Assembly: GCA_963714795.1 (NCBI GenBank)
Contig: CAVQPS010000010.1
Span: 186,001-250,000 of the forward strand
Direction of reading: 5' to 3'
From: DATIXJ01 sp963714795
GTDB taxonomy: Bacteria; Bacteroidota; Ignavibacteria; UBA10030; SZUA-254
DNA: 64,000 bases
A program made the translations under genes and the position numbers. Numbering within the stretch: position 1 is the stretch's first letter; the number at the start of each line of letters is the position of its first letter. Under the pieces are notes generated by a model. The model did no database searches and had not been told where the DNA came from. It saw only the letters and a program-made list of their open reading frames with translations. This document shows positions 8,941 to 18,498 of the stretch, one piece after another.

Positions 8941-8976
8941 AAAAAAGGATCTTCAGCAGTGAAGATCCTTTTTTAT
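8941..8976. terminator. Strong rho-independent terminator after nrdJ
   Basis: A long stem pairs the A-run plus GGATCTTC (8941-8954) with GAAGATCC plus a T-run (8961-8974) around a six-base loop. A-run and T-run on opposite sides make it able to work in both directions. It lies 24 bp after the nrdJ stop. Confidence 0.88.
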
Positions 8977-9099
8977 TCCCGTGAATGTTTCGAGAATTCA
9001 TTGATTCCCACGGACATGGCGGCGTTTTTCCCCTTCCTTCATTCCAAATTATTTTTTATATTATACACAACGTCAAATCATCATAAAAAATAATCCGGT

Positions 9100-9969
9100 A
9101 TGAAAACATATACACGCATTAGTTTTGTTTGTCTCCTCAGTGCAATCATGATTCTATCACAGACAAAAATGGCGGTGGGGCAAAATCTTCCCGAAACCAA
9201 AGTGCCTCCGACGAAGATTACCGGCAAGCATCATGCCACGTTACGAAAATATTTTCTGTCCGTCGACGATGTAACGGATGGATTCGATCAACCAATCGAA
9301 AAAATTCTTATGGATCTTCTTCCGATTCCATATAGAACCGGTTGCAAAGAGATGGTGAATCTCTGGGGACCGAAAGCGAAAGGTACCAGCGCGTTATTGC
9401 CGAGAGGAGTCTATATGAACACGATGCCCGATAGTGTGATACACATTTTTCTGGCATACACCTGCTACTCGAGCGCCCAGGGTTTCGGAGATCATTATTA
9501 CGATGAGCGGCTTGCACTCCTGACCATCGAACGAACTGCATCGACCTTTTCCATGCTGCCGTTTTCACAACAATGCACTCAATGTTCCGAGTTATCCCGC
9601 ATCGGTCTATCGGAAGACACGCTCCAAATTGCAGACATGCCCGTCATCAGTATTGTTTCTTCGATTTCCAATGATAACCCGTGTTGTAACGGATCACGAA
9701 CCCTCGAAGAGCGATACCGGTATTATTACAAACTGGACAATCACTCGGTCACGCCGGTTGCATCTCTTCTCGACTATCGAAAAGAATCCGGTCATCTGGA
9801 AAACGGCAGTGATTCCATAGCGGAATATTCGGCAAACCGCTGGCTTGAATTCGATAAAGCAGGAAACATATCGAAAATCGTTATGAACTACACGGAAACA
9901 GTCACCAATCAGCCGACAAGGGGCGGAGTCAATCACACTTATCTGGAACAGAAAACGGCAGGCATTTGA
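9100..9969 (+). CDS. Exported protein of unknown function
   Basis: A 289-residue protein starting with a signal peptide (MKTYTRISFVCLLSAIMILS, cleavage probably near residue 28, AVGQ). The mature part has several cysteines, including YTCYSS, QQCTQCSEL and NPCCNG, which could form disulfides in the periplasm or outside the cell. It has no transmembrane segment beyond the signal, no type IX C-terminal domain and no motif I recognise. It stands alone between the nrdJ terminator and guaA, with which it is convergent (27-bp gap). Confidence 0.75.
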   Translation: MKTYTRISFVCLLSAIMILSQTKMAVGQNLPETKVPPTKITGKHHATLRKYFLSVDDVTDGFDQPIEKILMDLLPIPYRTGCKEMVNLWGPKAKGTSALLPRGVYMNTMPDSVIHIFLAYTCYSSAQGFGDHYYDERLALLTIERTASTFSMLPFSQQCTQCSELSRIGLSEDTLQIADMPVISIVSSISNDNPCCNGSRTLEERYRYYYKLDNHSVTPVASLLDYRKESGHLENGSDSIAEYSANRWLEFDKAGNISKIVMNYTETVTNQPTRGGVNHTYLEQKTAGI

Positions 9970-9996
9970 TAAAGCAGGAAATTAATTTCTCACCGT

Positions 9997-11556
9997 TCAC
10001 TCCCACTCGATCGTTGACGGCGGTTTTGAACTGATATCATACACGACGCGGTTGATTCCGCGCACTTCATTCACGATACGGCTTGAAACACGGGCAAGAA
10101 GTTCGTACGGCAACTGCGCCCAATCGGCAGTCATGCCATCGGAGCTGTTGACCGCCCGAAGAGCGATCACATTTTCGTAGGTTCGTTGATCCCCCATCAC
10201 ACCGACGGTCTGTACCGGCAGTAAGACGCAAAATGCCTGCCAGACCTTTTCGTACAATCCTGCCCGGCAAATCTCCTGAATAAAAATTTCATCCGCTTCA
10301 CGAAGGACGTGCAATTTTTCGGATGTAACATCTCCCAGAATCCGTACGGCAAGACCGGGACCGGGAAACGGATGCCGCACGATATACTCGTCGGGAAGTC
10401 CCAACGTTTTCCCGACCGCTCTCACTTCATCTTTGAACAACTCGCGGAACGGTTCGATCAATTTGAAACTCATTTTTTCCGGAAGCCCGCCAACATTATG
10501 GTGCGTTTTGATCGTATGTGACGGACCGCGGAACGAAACCGATTCGATCACATCGGGGTACAATGTTCCCTGGGCAAGAAATTCAACGCCGCCGATCTTC
10601 TTTGCCTCCTGTTCGAAGACATCGATAAACGTGGCACCGATGATTTTCCGTTTCTGTTCCGGATCGGTGACGCCGTTGAGTTTTTCCAGGAACAGGCCGG
10701 ACGCATCCACATAATCGAGGTTGAAATGATACGTATCCCGGTACAATTTCAGGATACGTTCGCTTTCACGCTTTCTCATCAAACCGTTATCGATGTGAAT
10801 ACAAAAAAGCCGGTCATCGATTGCCTGATGCAGTAATACGGCAAGAACAGACGAATCGACACCGCCGCTCAAGGCACAGATCACCTTGCCGGTCCCGACG
10901 GTCGACCGGATCTGTTCGATTTCCTTTTCGATAAACGATCCTGCATTCCATCCGCCCTTCGCACCGCAAATCGTAAAGACAAAATTATGAAGAATCTTCT
11001 CTCCTTCCGTCGTATGGGCAACTTCCGGATGAAATTGGACTCCAAAAATCTTTTTCGTTGCATTGCGTATGGCACAGATCGGTGAATGAGAGGAATGACC
11101 GATACGGTCAAATCCTTCCGGCAATGTCGTCAATGCATCGCCATGACTCATCCATACGACGGTAGACGAACCAGGTTTCGCACCATTCAATCCGGAAAAA
11201 AGATCCGTGGCATCATCGATGATAACCTCCGCATAACCGTATTCATGTTTTGCCGAAGTATCCACACGCCCGCCGAGCTGATACGCGATCATTTGCAAAC
11301 CGTAACAGATGCCAAGAATAGGAATACCAAGAGAAAATAATTCCGGCGATGAGTGCGGAGCACCGGGGTCGTACACGCTCGAAGGACCTCCGGAAAAAAT
11401 GATGCCCTTCGGATTGAGTGTTCGGATTTTCTCGACGGGGTAATTAAATGCATGAAGTTCGGAATAGACTCCCAGTTCCCGTACCCTCCGGGCGATCAAT
11501 TGGGAATATTGCGAACCGAAATCAAGAACCAGGACCATTTCTGAATGCTGCATCAT
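9997..11556 (-). CDS. guaA: GMP synthase (glutamine-hydrolysing)
   Basis: It converts XMP, glutamine and ATP to GMP, the last step of guanine nucleotide synthesis. The N-terminal class I glutamine amidotransferase has GICYGLQMIAYQLGG with the nucleophile Cys and GVQFHPEVAHT with His/Glu. The PP-loop ATP pyrophosphatase has ALSGGVDSSVLAV, and the C-terminus ends SSKPPSTIEWE as is typical. The open frame extends upstream to 11700, but that stretch is cysteine-rich, unlike GuaA, and overlaps the neighbouring cargo gene, so I place the start at the ATG pair 11551-11556 beside a GGAAGG ribosome site; 519-520 residues fits the family. Confidence 0.95.
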   Translation of the reverse strand: MMQHSEMVLVLDFGSQYSQLIARRVRELGVYSELHAFNYPVEKIRTLNPKGIIFSGGPSSVYDPGAPHSSPELFSLGIPILGICYGLQMIAYQLGGRVDTSAKHEYGYAEVIIDDATDLFSGLNGAKPGSSTVVWMSHGDALTTLPEGFDRIGHSSHSPICAIRNATKKIFGVQFHPEVAHTTEGEKILHNFVFTICGAKGGWNAGSFIEKEIEQIRSTVGTGKVICALSGGVDSSVLAVLLHQAIDDRLFCIHIDNGLMRKRESERILKLYRDTYHFNLDYVDASGLFLEKLNGVTDPEQKRKIIGATFIDVFEQEAKKIGGVEFLAQGTLYPDVIESVSFRGPSHTIKTHHNVGGLPEKMSFKLIEPFRELFKDEVRAVGKTLGLPDEYIVRHPFPGPGLAVRILGDVTSEKLHVLREADEIFIQEICRAGLYEKVWQAFCVLLPVQTVGVMGDQRTYENVIALRAVNSSDGMTADWAQLPYELLARVSSRIVNEVRGINRVVYDISSKPPSTIEWE

Positions 11557-11606
11557 ACCTTCCACGAAAGTTAACGATAGTGAATAATACAAAAATATTT
11601 CAAGAA

Positions 11607-14600
11607 TCAGCGCACAACTGCCATTTTTTTGACCGCAACAAAATTTCCTGCAACAAGCCGGTAAAAATAAATTCCGCTTGCCACAGTGCCGGCATTCCAC
11701 GTAACGCTTTTATTTCCCGGCGGCTGGTATTGATTGATAAGCGTGGTGACTTCCCTTCCCAGGACATCATAAATTTTTAATACGACATGCGATGCTTTCG
11801 GCATTGCATATTGAATAGTCGTGACAGGATTGAATGGATTGGGAAAATTTTGTTCGAGGACAAATGATAACGGTAATGATTTCGGGACAATCACGCCGCT
11901 TGGCGCGGGCAGTACCGGACCGGATGCAATAATCGTCATGAACCGAATTGCGGGATTCGTGATAACGATGCTATCCAGCGACTTCATGTCGACCGCGACG
12001 CCGAGCGAATCCATCATAACGACCGAATTGGTAAAGGAAGAATTGATCAGTTGTTTCGGCCAGATGATCGTCATCGGGTAATCTCCGCCGAAAAAATATC
12101 CCGGAGTGAACGTCAATTTGAATGTGTCGATTTGTGAGGAAGAAAAATATCCCCGCATATCTGTCCACGATCCGTACCCGAATTTCAATAAGGAATTATG
12201 CGGATCGACAAAACGTGCATCGAATAATCCCGGGGTCGGTGGAGGCACTTCAAATTCTCCTTCGGAAAAATCGATGTTGGTTGCCTGAGAATCGACTCCC
12301 CAAATCCCGTAGCGCGCTCCGGGGCGTTCGCCCCACCACACCTCGCGGCGATTGATTCCCGTACTGTCATGAACGGTGAGTTGAATCTTCACCCGTTGAG
12401 GAACCGGAAGAACGCTGAAAAAAAAATTCGAGTCGATGATGCCGTACGATTGAATGTCCAGTGAATAGCCGCTCGCCGACCGCGGAACAATCTGTTCCCA
12501 CATCGGTTTTAATGTGAGACCGACGGTTGTTGTTCCTGCATCAACACGTTTAAAAATATACCTTCCGGCAGAGTCCGTCCACGCGGAGTCGGAAAAATTT
12601 CCGATGCACCGCACAAGCCAATGACTCAAACCGGGCTCGGCGCTGTCCTGAATACCGTTTTCATTCAAATCATGAAATACTCGTCCGCTGATAACATTCC
12701 ACGGAAAATAATTGCCGAATGTATTCCCGCCGCTCGTATCATTGAAACCGAGGTTGACGGTATACGAACCCTGTGGCGGATATGTCGGGGTCCAGTTCGC
12801 CCGCGATCCCTGGTTGAGAACATACGTGCCGGAATCAAGATTAGTGATGGAAAATTCACCGGATGAATCTGTGTACACCGTTCCCTGAATCTTACCGGAA
12901 ATGGACACTGGCCAATTGGCAACTCCCGGCTCAGCATTCAGAAGCGAACTGTCCCGGTTAAAATCATCCACGACCCGTCCCCGAATCGTACCGAACTTCG
13001 GAGATCCATACACAATATCGCCCGGAAATATCGGAGCGATTTTATAAACGTATCTTCCGGAATCATCCGGCTCGGTCGTCATCAACCCCCGTATCGTATC
13101 GATATACGCACCGAGCGGTGGGAGAGTAAATGTCGATGCCGGTGATTTATCACTGCGAAGTGTGAACCATATCGACATATCGGAGGTCGGCAAGGTATTG
13201 CCGAATCCATCCGAAAGATTCACCGTACCGGCAGAAGGATTCACATACGAATAGACCATAAGATTATGAAATTCCACAAGAGAACTTTCATACGGCTCCC
13301 CGGTACTGAATTGAGTTTTTCCATTTGCATAACTCCCGGTATGGAAATCAGATATTTTTTTATCAACATAACCCGGAACCGGTTGCAGGGAATCTTCAAG
13401 GATGTAATCGTTCGGCTGATAGATTGTCTTCGAATTCATATTGCCGGGAGGCTCTTCGTTAGGTCCTCCGCTGAAAAGAACTTTTTGACCGGTCTTGATT
13501 TTAAAAAATTCATTGAACGCCGGAGACGATAACGGTTTGACGATGATGGCGTGCCACGGATTCGTATCCGATCCGGCATCGCTGAAGAGCATCGCCGGAG
13601 CGCCATCAAACCGGTCGTAAAGAATATTCAAGGGAACCACGCAAACAGCTTCCGTTTTTACTAAATCGTTCAGGTACGTTGATGTCTGAAGTCCCCAATC
13701 AAATGGATTTGTATACTGAATGGAATCGGCAATCATCAACCAGGGTGAGGGAACTTGCTGGATTTCCTGAATTGTGTGTTCTGCATAGTCCGTTGCCGTA
13801 AAGCTTCTCGGCCTTGACCACGGACCATCTCCGTCGGCCGCATGCACCTGCACATCCCAATAATACGTTGTGCCACTTACCATCTGGGAGAACAACGTCA
13901 ATGTATCAGCAACGGTTTGATCAATAATTATAAATGGTGGTGGAAACGTCGAATCTTCACTTACGCGAACCTGATACGAAAGGGCACCCGGAATCGCATG
14001 CCATCGCAACGGCATGTCAGTGAGTTGATACGGATAACCGTTCGCGGGAGAAAGTAAAGGGACTTTAAATAAACCTCCGCCATCGGTTGTGTTGTAAATG
14101 GTTTTTTCTCCACCGACAACAAAACCGGTGTTCGTTTCCGGAAAAGAAACACCGAAGAGAGGAATACCGGTATTGATCGATTCTTCATACCAATTTTTTC
14201 CTCCATTGGTTGTCCGTATGACAATGGCGCTATCGACACTTCCCGTTACTTGAAAGCCTACCGCAACAGCCGTGGAAGGAGTCGGACATGCAACGGCCGT
14301 GAAATTTATTCCGTCGATAAAGGATTGTGACGCCCATGATTGTCCGCCGTCGGTTGTTCTCAAAATTTTATCATTATATCCGACGGCAAACCCGTTGTTC
14401 GCGTCGGCAAATGAGACCCGGTATAAATTATTTGACGGCTTTGCGATCCAAACCGTTCCGCCGTTCGTGGTCCGAAGAATATTTCCCAGTCCGACGATTA
14501 CTCCTTTATTGCCATCGAAAAAGAAAACACCCCTGAGTGAAATCCCGATACCGCTTTGCTGTTGCGTCCATGTACTTCCGCCATCCGTCGTGCGGAGGAT

Positions 14601-15020
14601 AAGACCGTTATCGCCGACGACCGTTCCGATATTAGCATCGGAAAAATAAACACCGAATAATGTTCCCGATGAGAACGGATTAATCGCATTCCATGTTCCG
14701 CCGCCATCGGTCGTTTTGATAATAATGCTATTCGCTCCAACGGCGTAACCGGTATCTGCATTGAGAAAATAGACACCATACAGCGTTGACGATGTACCGC
14801 TCACTTGCGCCTTCCAGGAGGATCCTCCGTTCGCCGTTCGTAAAATACCACCCCCCGTTCCCACAGCAGTTCCATTATTGACATCAGAAAAGAAAACGTC
14901 GTTGAGCGTCTCCGATGCCCCGCCCGACTGCATCTGCCATCCTTGCGCAAATGTGAAGGAATATCCCGACAAGAAGAGAAAGGTGTTCACTATGACGGCT
15001 ATGCGAGTCTTCATCGTCAT
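11607..15020 (-). CDS. Large type IX secretion cargo protein with Ycf48-like propeller repeats
   Basis: A 1137-residue exported protein. A signal peptide (MTMKTRIAVIVNTFLFLSGY, ending near TFAQ) is followed by about seven propeller blades to roughly residue 310. Each blade has phrases such as GTAVGTGGGILRTANGG and KTTDGGGTWNA, as in Ycf48/BNR-like repeats. Next come a fibronectin-III-like segment (PLRWHAIPGALSYQVRVSEDS) and SdrD-type B domains (VFHDLNENGIQDSAEPGLSHW). The C-terminal sorting domain (NFPNPFNPVTTIQYAMP, YDVLGREVTTL, SGIYFYRLVAG) marks it for type IX secretion. GTGAG sits 6 nt before the ATG. The adhesive or structural role is inferred from the domains; no enzyme motif is seen. 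Confidence 0.87.
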   Translation of the reverse strand: MTMKTRIAVIVNTFLFLSGYSFTFAQGWQMQSGGASETLNDVFFSDVNNGTAVGTGGGILRTANGGSSWKAQVSGTSSTLYGVYFLNADTGYAVGANSIIIKTTDGGGTWNAINPFSSGTLFGVYFSDANIGTVVGDNGLILRTTDGGSTWTQQQSGIGISLRGVFFFDGNKGVIVGLGNILRTTNGGTVWIAKPSNNLYRVSFADANNGFAVGYNDKILRTTDGGQSWASQSFIDGINFTAVACPTPSTAVAVGFQVTGSVDSAIVIRTTNGGKNWYEESINTGIPLFGVSFPETNTGFVVGGEKTIYNTTDGGGLFKVPLLSPANGYPYQLTDMPLRWHAIPGALSYQVRVSEDSTFPPPFIIIDQTVADTLTLFSQMVSGTTYYWDVQVHAADGDGPWSRPRSFTATDYAEHTIQEIQQVPSPWLMIADSIQYTNPFDWGLQTSTYLNDLVKTEAVCVVPLNILYDRFDGAPAMLFSDAGSDTNPWHAIIVKPLSSPAFNEFFKIKTGQKVLFSGGPNEEPPGNMNSKTIYQPNDYILEDSLQPVPGYVDKKISDFHTGSYANGKTQFSTGEPYESSLVEFHNLMVYSYVNPSAGTVNLSDGFGNTLPTSDMSIWFTLRSDKSPASTFTLPPLGAYIDTIRGLMTTEPDDSGRYVYKIAPIFPGDIVYGSPKFGTIRGRVVDDFNRDSSLLNAEPGVANWPVSISGKIQGTVYTDSSGEFSITNLDSGTYVLNQGSRANWTPTYPPQGSYTVNLGFNDTSGGNTFGNYFPWNVISGRVFHDLNENGIQDSAEPGLSHWLVRCIGNFSDSAWTDSAGRYIFKRVDAGTTTVGLTLKPMWEQIVPRSASGYSLDIQSYGIIDSNFFFSVLPVPQRVKIQLTVHDSTGINRREVWWGERPGARYGIWGVDSQATNIDFSEGEFEVPPPTPGLFDARFVDPHNSLLKFGYGSWTDMRGYFSSSQIDTFKLTFTPGYFFGGDYPMTIIWPKQLINSSFTNSVVMMDSLGVAVDMKSLDSIVITNPAIRFMTIIASGPVLPAPSGVIVPKSLPLSFVLEQNFPNPFNPVTTIQYAMPKASHVVLKIYDVLGREVTTLINQYQPPGNKSVTWNAGTVASGIYFYRLVAGNFVAVKKMAVVR

Positions 15021-15145
15021 AGAAAACTCACGAAAAACTGTACGCGTGCAGGTTGGGAAATTTCAGAAATGGTACTATCGATGATATCGAGATCATGAGA
15101 TCAAAGAAAATCCTCTCCTGCCTGAAAACGTTTCAACTCAAACAA

Positions 15146-18034
15146 TCACGTTTTTGTTTTTTCGTCTGCGTATGCTTCGATCGGCAGGCACGAACAGATA
15201 AGATTCCGGTCTCCATAGACGCTATTGATGCGTCCGACCGACGTCCAGAATTTTCTCGTGCGTGTCCATGCATTGGGGTACGCCGCTTTTTCGCGTGAAT
15301 ACGGATAATGCCATTCGTCGGCGACGACCATATCGGCTGTATGAGGTGCATTTTTAAGAACGTTATTTTCTTTCGGCATCACACCGCGTTCGATCTCATC
15401 GACTTCAGCGCGGATAGCAATCAACGCATCGCAGTAACGGTCAAGCTCTTCTTTCGTTTCGCTTTCGGTCGGTTCGATCATCAACGTACCGGGGACAGGA
15501 AACGATGTCGTGGGTGCATGAAATCCGTAGTCCATCAACCGTTTTGCGACATCTTCGACTTCAATACCGGCATTGGTTTTCATCGGCCGCAGATCGATGA
15601 TGAATTCGTGAGCAACGCGATCATTCATTCCCCGAAAAACAATCGGATAATATTGTGATAATCGCGCTGCCATATAATTGGCATTCAAAATCGCGATTTT
15701 CGTTGCTTCGGTCAATCCTTCAGCCCCCATCATTGCGATATAGGTCCACGAAATCATTAAAATGCCCGCACTGCCCCATGGTGCCGCAGAAACCGGTCCG
15801 GTACCTTTCGCGTGTTCCATGGTCACAACAGGATGTCCGGGCAAAAAATTCGTTAAATGTTTTGCCACACCGATCGGACCCATTCCGGGTCCGCCGCCGC
15901 CGTGCGGTATGCAAAATGTTTTATGAAGATTGATATGGCAGACATCGGCACCAAGTTCCGCCGGTTTACTCAACCCGACCTGAGCGTTCAAATTTGCACC
16001 GTCCATGTAAACCTGTCCGCCATGCTGATGGACAATTGCACAAATATCTTTGATGCCTTCTTCAAATACACCGTGCGTCGATGGATACGTTACCATGAGC
16101 GCTGCAAGATTACCGCTATGCTCTTTTGCTTTAGATTCAAGATCGGCAATATTGATCGTACCGTCGGCATTGGAGGCAACGATAACGACATGCATTCCCG
16201 CCATGACCGCACTTGCGGGATTTGTACCGTGCGCCGATGACGGAATCAAACACACATTGCGATGCAATTGCCCGCGCGATTCATGATATGCCCGGATAAC
16301 GAGAAGTCCGGTGTATTCTCCCTGCGCGCCGGAATTCGGTTGCAGCGAAATCGCCGAAAATCCGGTAATCTCTTTGAGCATTCCTTCGAGCTGCCGGAAT
16401 AATTCATGATATCCCTCCGCTTGCTCGACCGGAGCGAACGGATGCAGGGAATTGAATTCTTTCCACGTTACCGGAAACAATTCGGTCGTCGCATTCAGTT
16501 TCATCGTGCAGGAACCGAGCGGAATCATACTCATCGTCAGCGATAAATCTTTTTCTTCCAATGAACGGATATAGCGAAGCATTTCCGTTTCGGAATGATG
16601 CGTGTGAAATACCGGATGCGTCAAATATAATGAGAGGCGTTTACATGCACCCTGATAACCGGGTGACAGTACGGAAGCAATTTTTGAAGCAGAGGCACTC
16701 TGTGATTTATTATGAGCAAACAATTCCAGCAACAGACCTACTTCTTCGATCGTTGAAATTTCATCAAGAGAAATACCGACCGAAGCATCACCGAACCATC
16801 GCGCATTGATCCTTTTCGATTGAAGAGTGGATTCCAGATATTGCTTCGCTGCAGCATCACATCGAATGTGGAGCGTATCAAAAAAATCATCATGAACAAC
16901 TGTATAACCGAGCTGTCGTATGCCAGCGGCTAAAATTTTAGTGAGGTTATGGATGCGTTCGGCAATTGTCTTTAAACCACGGGGACCATGGTACACGGCG
17001 TACATCCCCGCCATGATGGCAAGCAAAACCTGAGCGGTACAGATATTGGATGTCGCTTTCTCGCGGCGGATATGCTGTTCGCGGGTTTGAAGCGCCATAC
17101 GAAGCGCCGGCTTTCCCCGCGAATCGATGGAGACGCCGATAATTCTTCCCGCAAGGTGGCGTTTGTATGCATCCTTCGTTGCGAAAAATGCTGCATGAGG
17201 CCCGCCATATCCCATCGGAACACCGAATCGCTGAGAATTTCCGACAGCGGCATCGGCGCCGAATTCTCCGGGAGGTATTAGCAATGTCAGACTGAGCAAA
17301 TCAGTGGCAACGACAACCAGCGCTCCTGCCGCGTGAGCATTATTGCAGAATGAGCGGTAGTCGTAAACAGCTCCGTCGCATGCCGGATATTGTACGATCG
17401 CTCCGAAGACTTCACCGGTAAACGTAAATGTCCTGTGGTCGCCGACAACGACGCGGATACCGAGCGGTTTCGCACGCGTCTGAATTACGGCAATTGTTTG
17501 GGGATGACATTCAGCCGAAACAAAAAAAATACCGTTTGCCGGATGATCTTTAATACCGAAAAACATCGTCATCGCTTCCGCCGCACCGGTTGCTTCATCG
17601 AGCAACGATGCGTTGGCAATTTCCAATCCGGTCAGATCGATCACCATCGTTTGAAAATTGAGAAGCGCTTCCAAACGTCCCTGCGCGATTTCCGCCTGGT
17701 ACGGTGTGTACTGCGTGTACCATCCCGGGTTCTCAAGAATATTCCGCTGAATCACGGGCGGCGTAATCGTGCCGTAATATCCCATACCGATCAGTGAACG
17801 GTACAAATGATTTTTTGCCGCTATCGATTGGAGGACGTTCAGCGCATCATATTCGCTGAGAGGAGGATCGAGATGAAGCGGATGCTGTGCGCGAATCTGG
17901 GGTGGAATAACGGATTGAATGAATTCATCAAGAGTTCGGGCACCGACTGCCTCCAGCATTTGCCGGATTTCATGTTCATCGGGTCCGATATGCCGGCGTG
18001 AAAATTTTTCAGCCGACGCTGTTTCGATTGGCAT
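15146..18034 (-). CDS. gcvP: Glycine dehydrogenase (decarboxylating), P-protein of the glycine cleavage system
   Basis: A PLP enzyme that decarboxylates glycine and passes the aminomethyl group to the lipoyl arm of GcvH. At 962 residues it is the fused form, with both the GcvPA-like and GcvPB-like halves in one chain. The N-terminus has RRHIGPDEHEIRQML, and the PLP-lysine motif NLHKTFCIPHGGGGPG lies around residue 700. It follows gcvH by 59 bp on the minus strand, so the two are likely co-transcribed with efp-accBC. gcvT is not in the window and must be elsewhere. Confidence 0.95.
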   Translation of the reverse strand: MPIETASAEKFSRRHIGPDEHEIRQMLEAVGARTLDEFIQSVIPPQIRAQHPLHLDPPLSEYDALNVLQSIAAKNHLYRSLIGMGYYGTITPPVIQRNILENPGWYTQYTPYQAEIAQGRLEALLNFQTMVIDLTGLEIANASLLDEATGAAEAMTMFFGIKDHPANGIFFVSAECHPQTIAVIQTRAKPLGIRVVVGDHRTFTFTGEVFGAIVQYPACDGAVYDYRSFCNNAHAAGALVVVATDLLSLTLLIPPGEFGADAAVGNSQRFGVPMGYGGPHAAFFATKDAYKRHLAGRIIGVSIDSRGKPALRMALQTREQHIRREKATSNICTAQVLLAIMAGMYAVYHGPRGLKTIAERIHNLTKILAAGIRQLGYTVVHDDFFDTLHIRCDAAAKQYLESTLQSKRINARWFGDASVGISLDEISTIEEVGLLLELFAHNKSQSASASKIASVLSPGYQGACKRLSLYLTHPVFHTHHSETEMLRYIRSLEEKDLSLTMSMIPLGSCTMKLNATTELFPVTWKEFNSLHPFAPVEQAEGYHELFRQLEGMLKEITGFSAISLQPNSGAQGEYTGLLVIRAYHESRGQLHRNVCLIPSSAHGTNPASAVMAGMHVVIVASNADGTINIADLESKAKEHSGNLAALMVTYPSTHGVFEEGIKDICAIVHQHGGQVYMDGANLNAQVGLSKPAELGADVCHINLHKTFCIPHGGGGPGMGPIGVAKHLTNFLPGHPVVTMEHAKGTGPVSAAPWGSAGILMISWTYIAMMGAEGLTEATKIAILNANYMAARLSQYYPIVFRGMNDRVAHEFIIDLRPMKTNAGIEVEDVAKRLMDYGFHAPTTSFPVPGTLMIEPTESETKEELDRYCDALIAIRAEVDEIERGVMPKENNVLKNAPHTADMVVADEWHYPYSREKAAYPNAWTRTRKFWTSVGRINSVYGDRNLICSCLPIEAYADEKTKT

Positions 18035-18093
18035 ACGACCTTCTGCGTTTATTACAATTCTTTTTCAAAAACTATTCTGAACGTTCTGCTCGT

Positions 18094-18474
18094 TCAGGCA
18101 CCGACAAATTCACGGTACTTTTTTGCATCAAGCAAATTGGCAACTTCGGATTGATTGGTAATTTTTATTTTTACCATCCATCCTCCCGCATACGGTTCCT
18201 TGTTCACAATCTCCGGAGTTTTTTGCAGCGCGGGATTGATTTCGAGAACTTCACCCGATACCGGCGCAAACAGGTCGGAAACGGCTTTCACCGCTTCAAT
18301 TGAACCGAATGTCTCACCTTGATTCACCTGTTTTCCCTTGGCAGGAAGTTCAACAAAAACAATATCGCCGAGTTCACCTTGTGCGTAATCCGTAATACCG
18401 ACAATGCCGGTATTTCCTTCAACCCGCACCCATTCGTGCTCTTTGGTGTATTTGATATTTTCAGGAAATGTCAT
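18094..18474 (-). CDS. gcvH: Glycine cleavage system H protein
   Basis: A 126-residue lipoyl carrier that shuttles the aminomethyl group between the P, T and L proteins. The lipoylation loop is GSIEAVKAVSDLFAPVSGEV, with the modified Lys in EAVKA. The opening KYTKEHEWVRVEG is diagnostic and the length is normal. It begins 24 bp after accC and precedes gcvP, placing a lipoyl carrier directly beside the biotinyl carrier genes. Confidence 0.95.
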   Translation of the reverse strand: MTFPENIKYTKEHEWVRVEGNTGIVGITDYAQGELGDIVFVELPAKGKQVNQGETFGSIEAVKAVSDLFAPVSGEVLEINPALQKTPEIVNKEPYAGGWMVKIKITNQSEVANLLDAKKYREFVGA

Positions 18475-18498
18475 AATGGTTGCTTTCGTAATAATGAA

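Noticed and set aside
11557..11700. N-terminal extension of guaA to 11700.
   Set aside because: The extra 48 residues are Cys-rich and unlike any GuaA, overlap the 3' end of the type IX cargo gene, and a ribosome site lies at the internal ATG pair.
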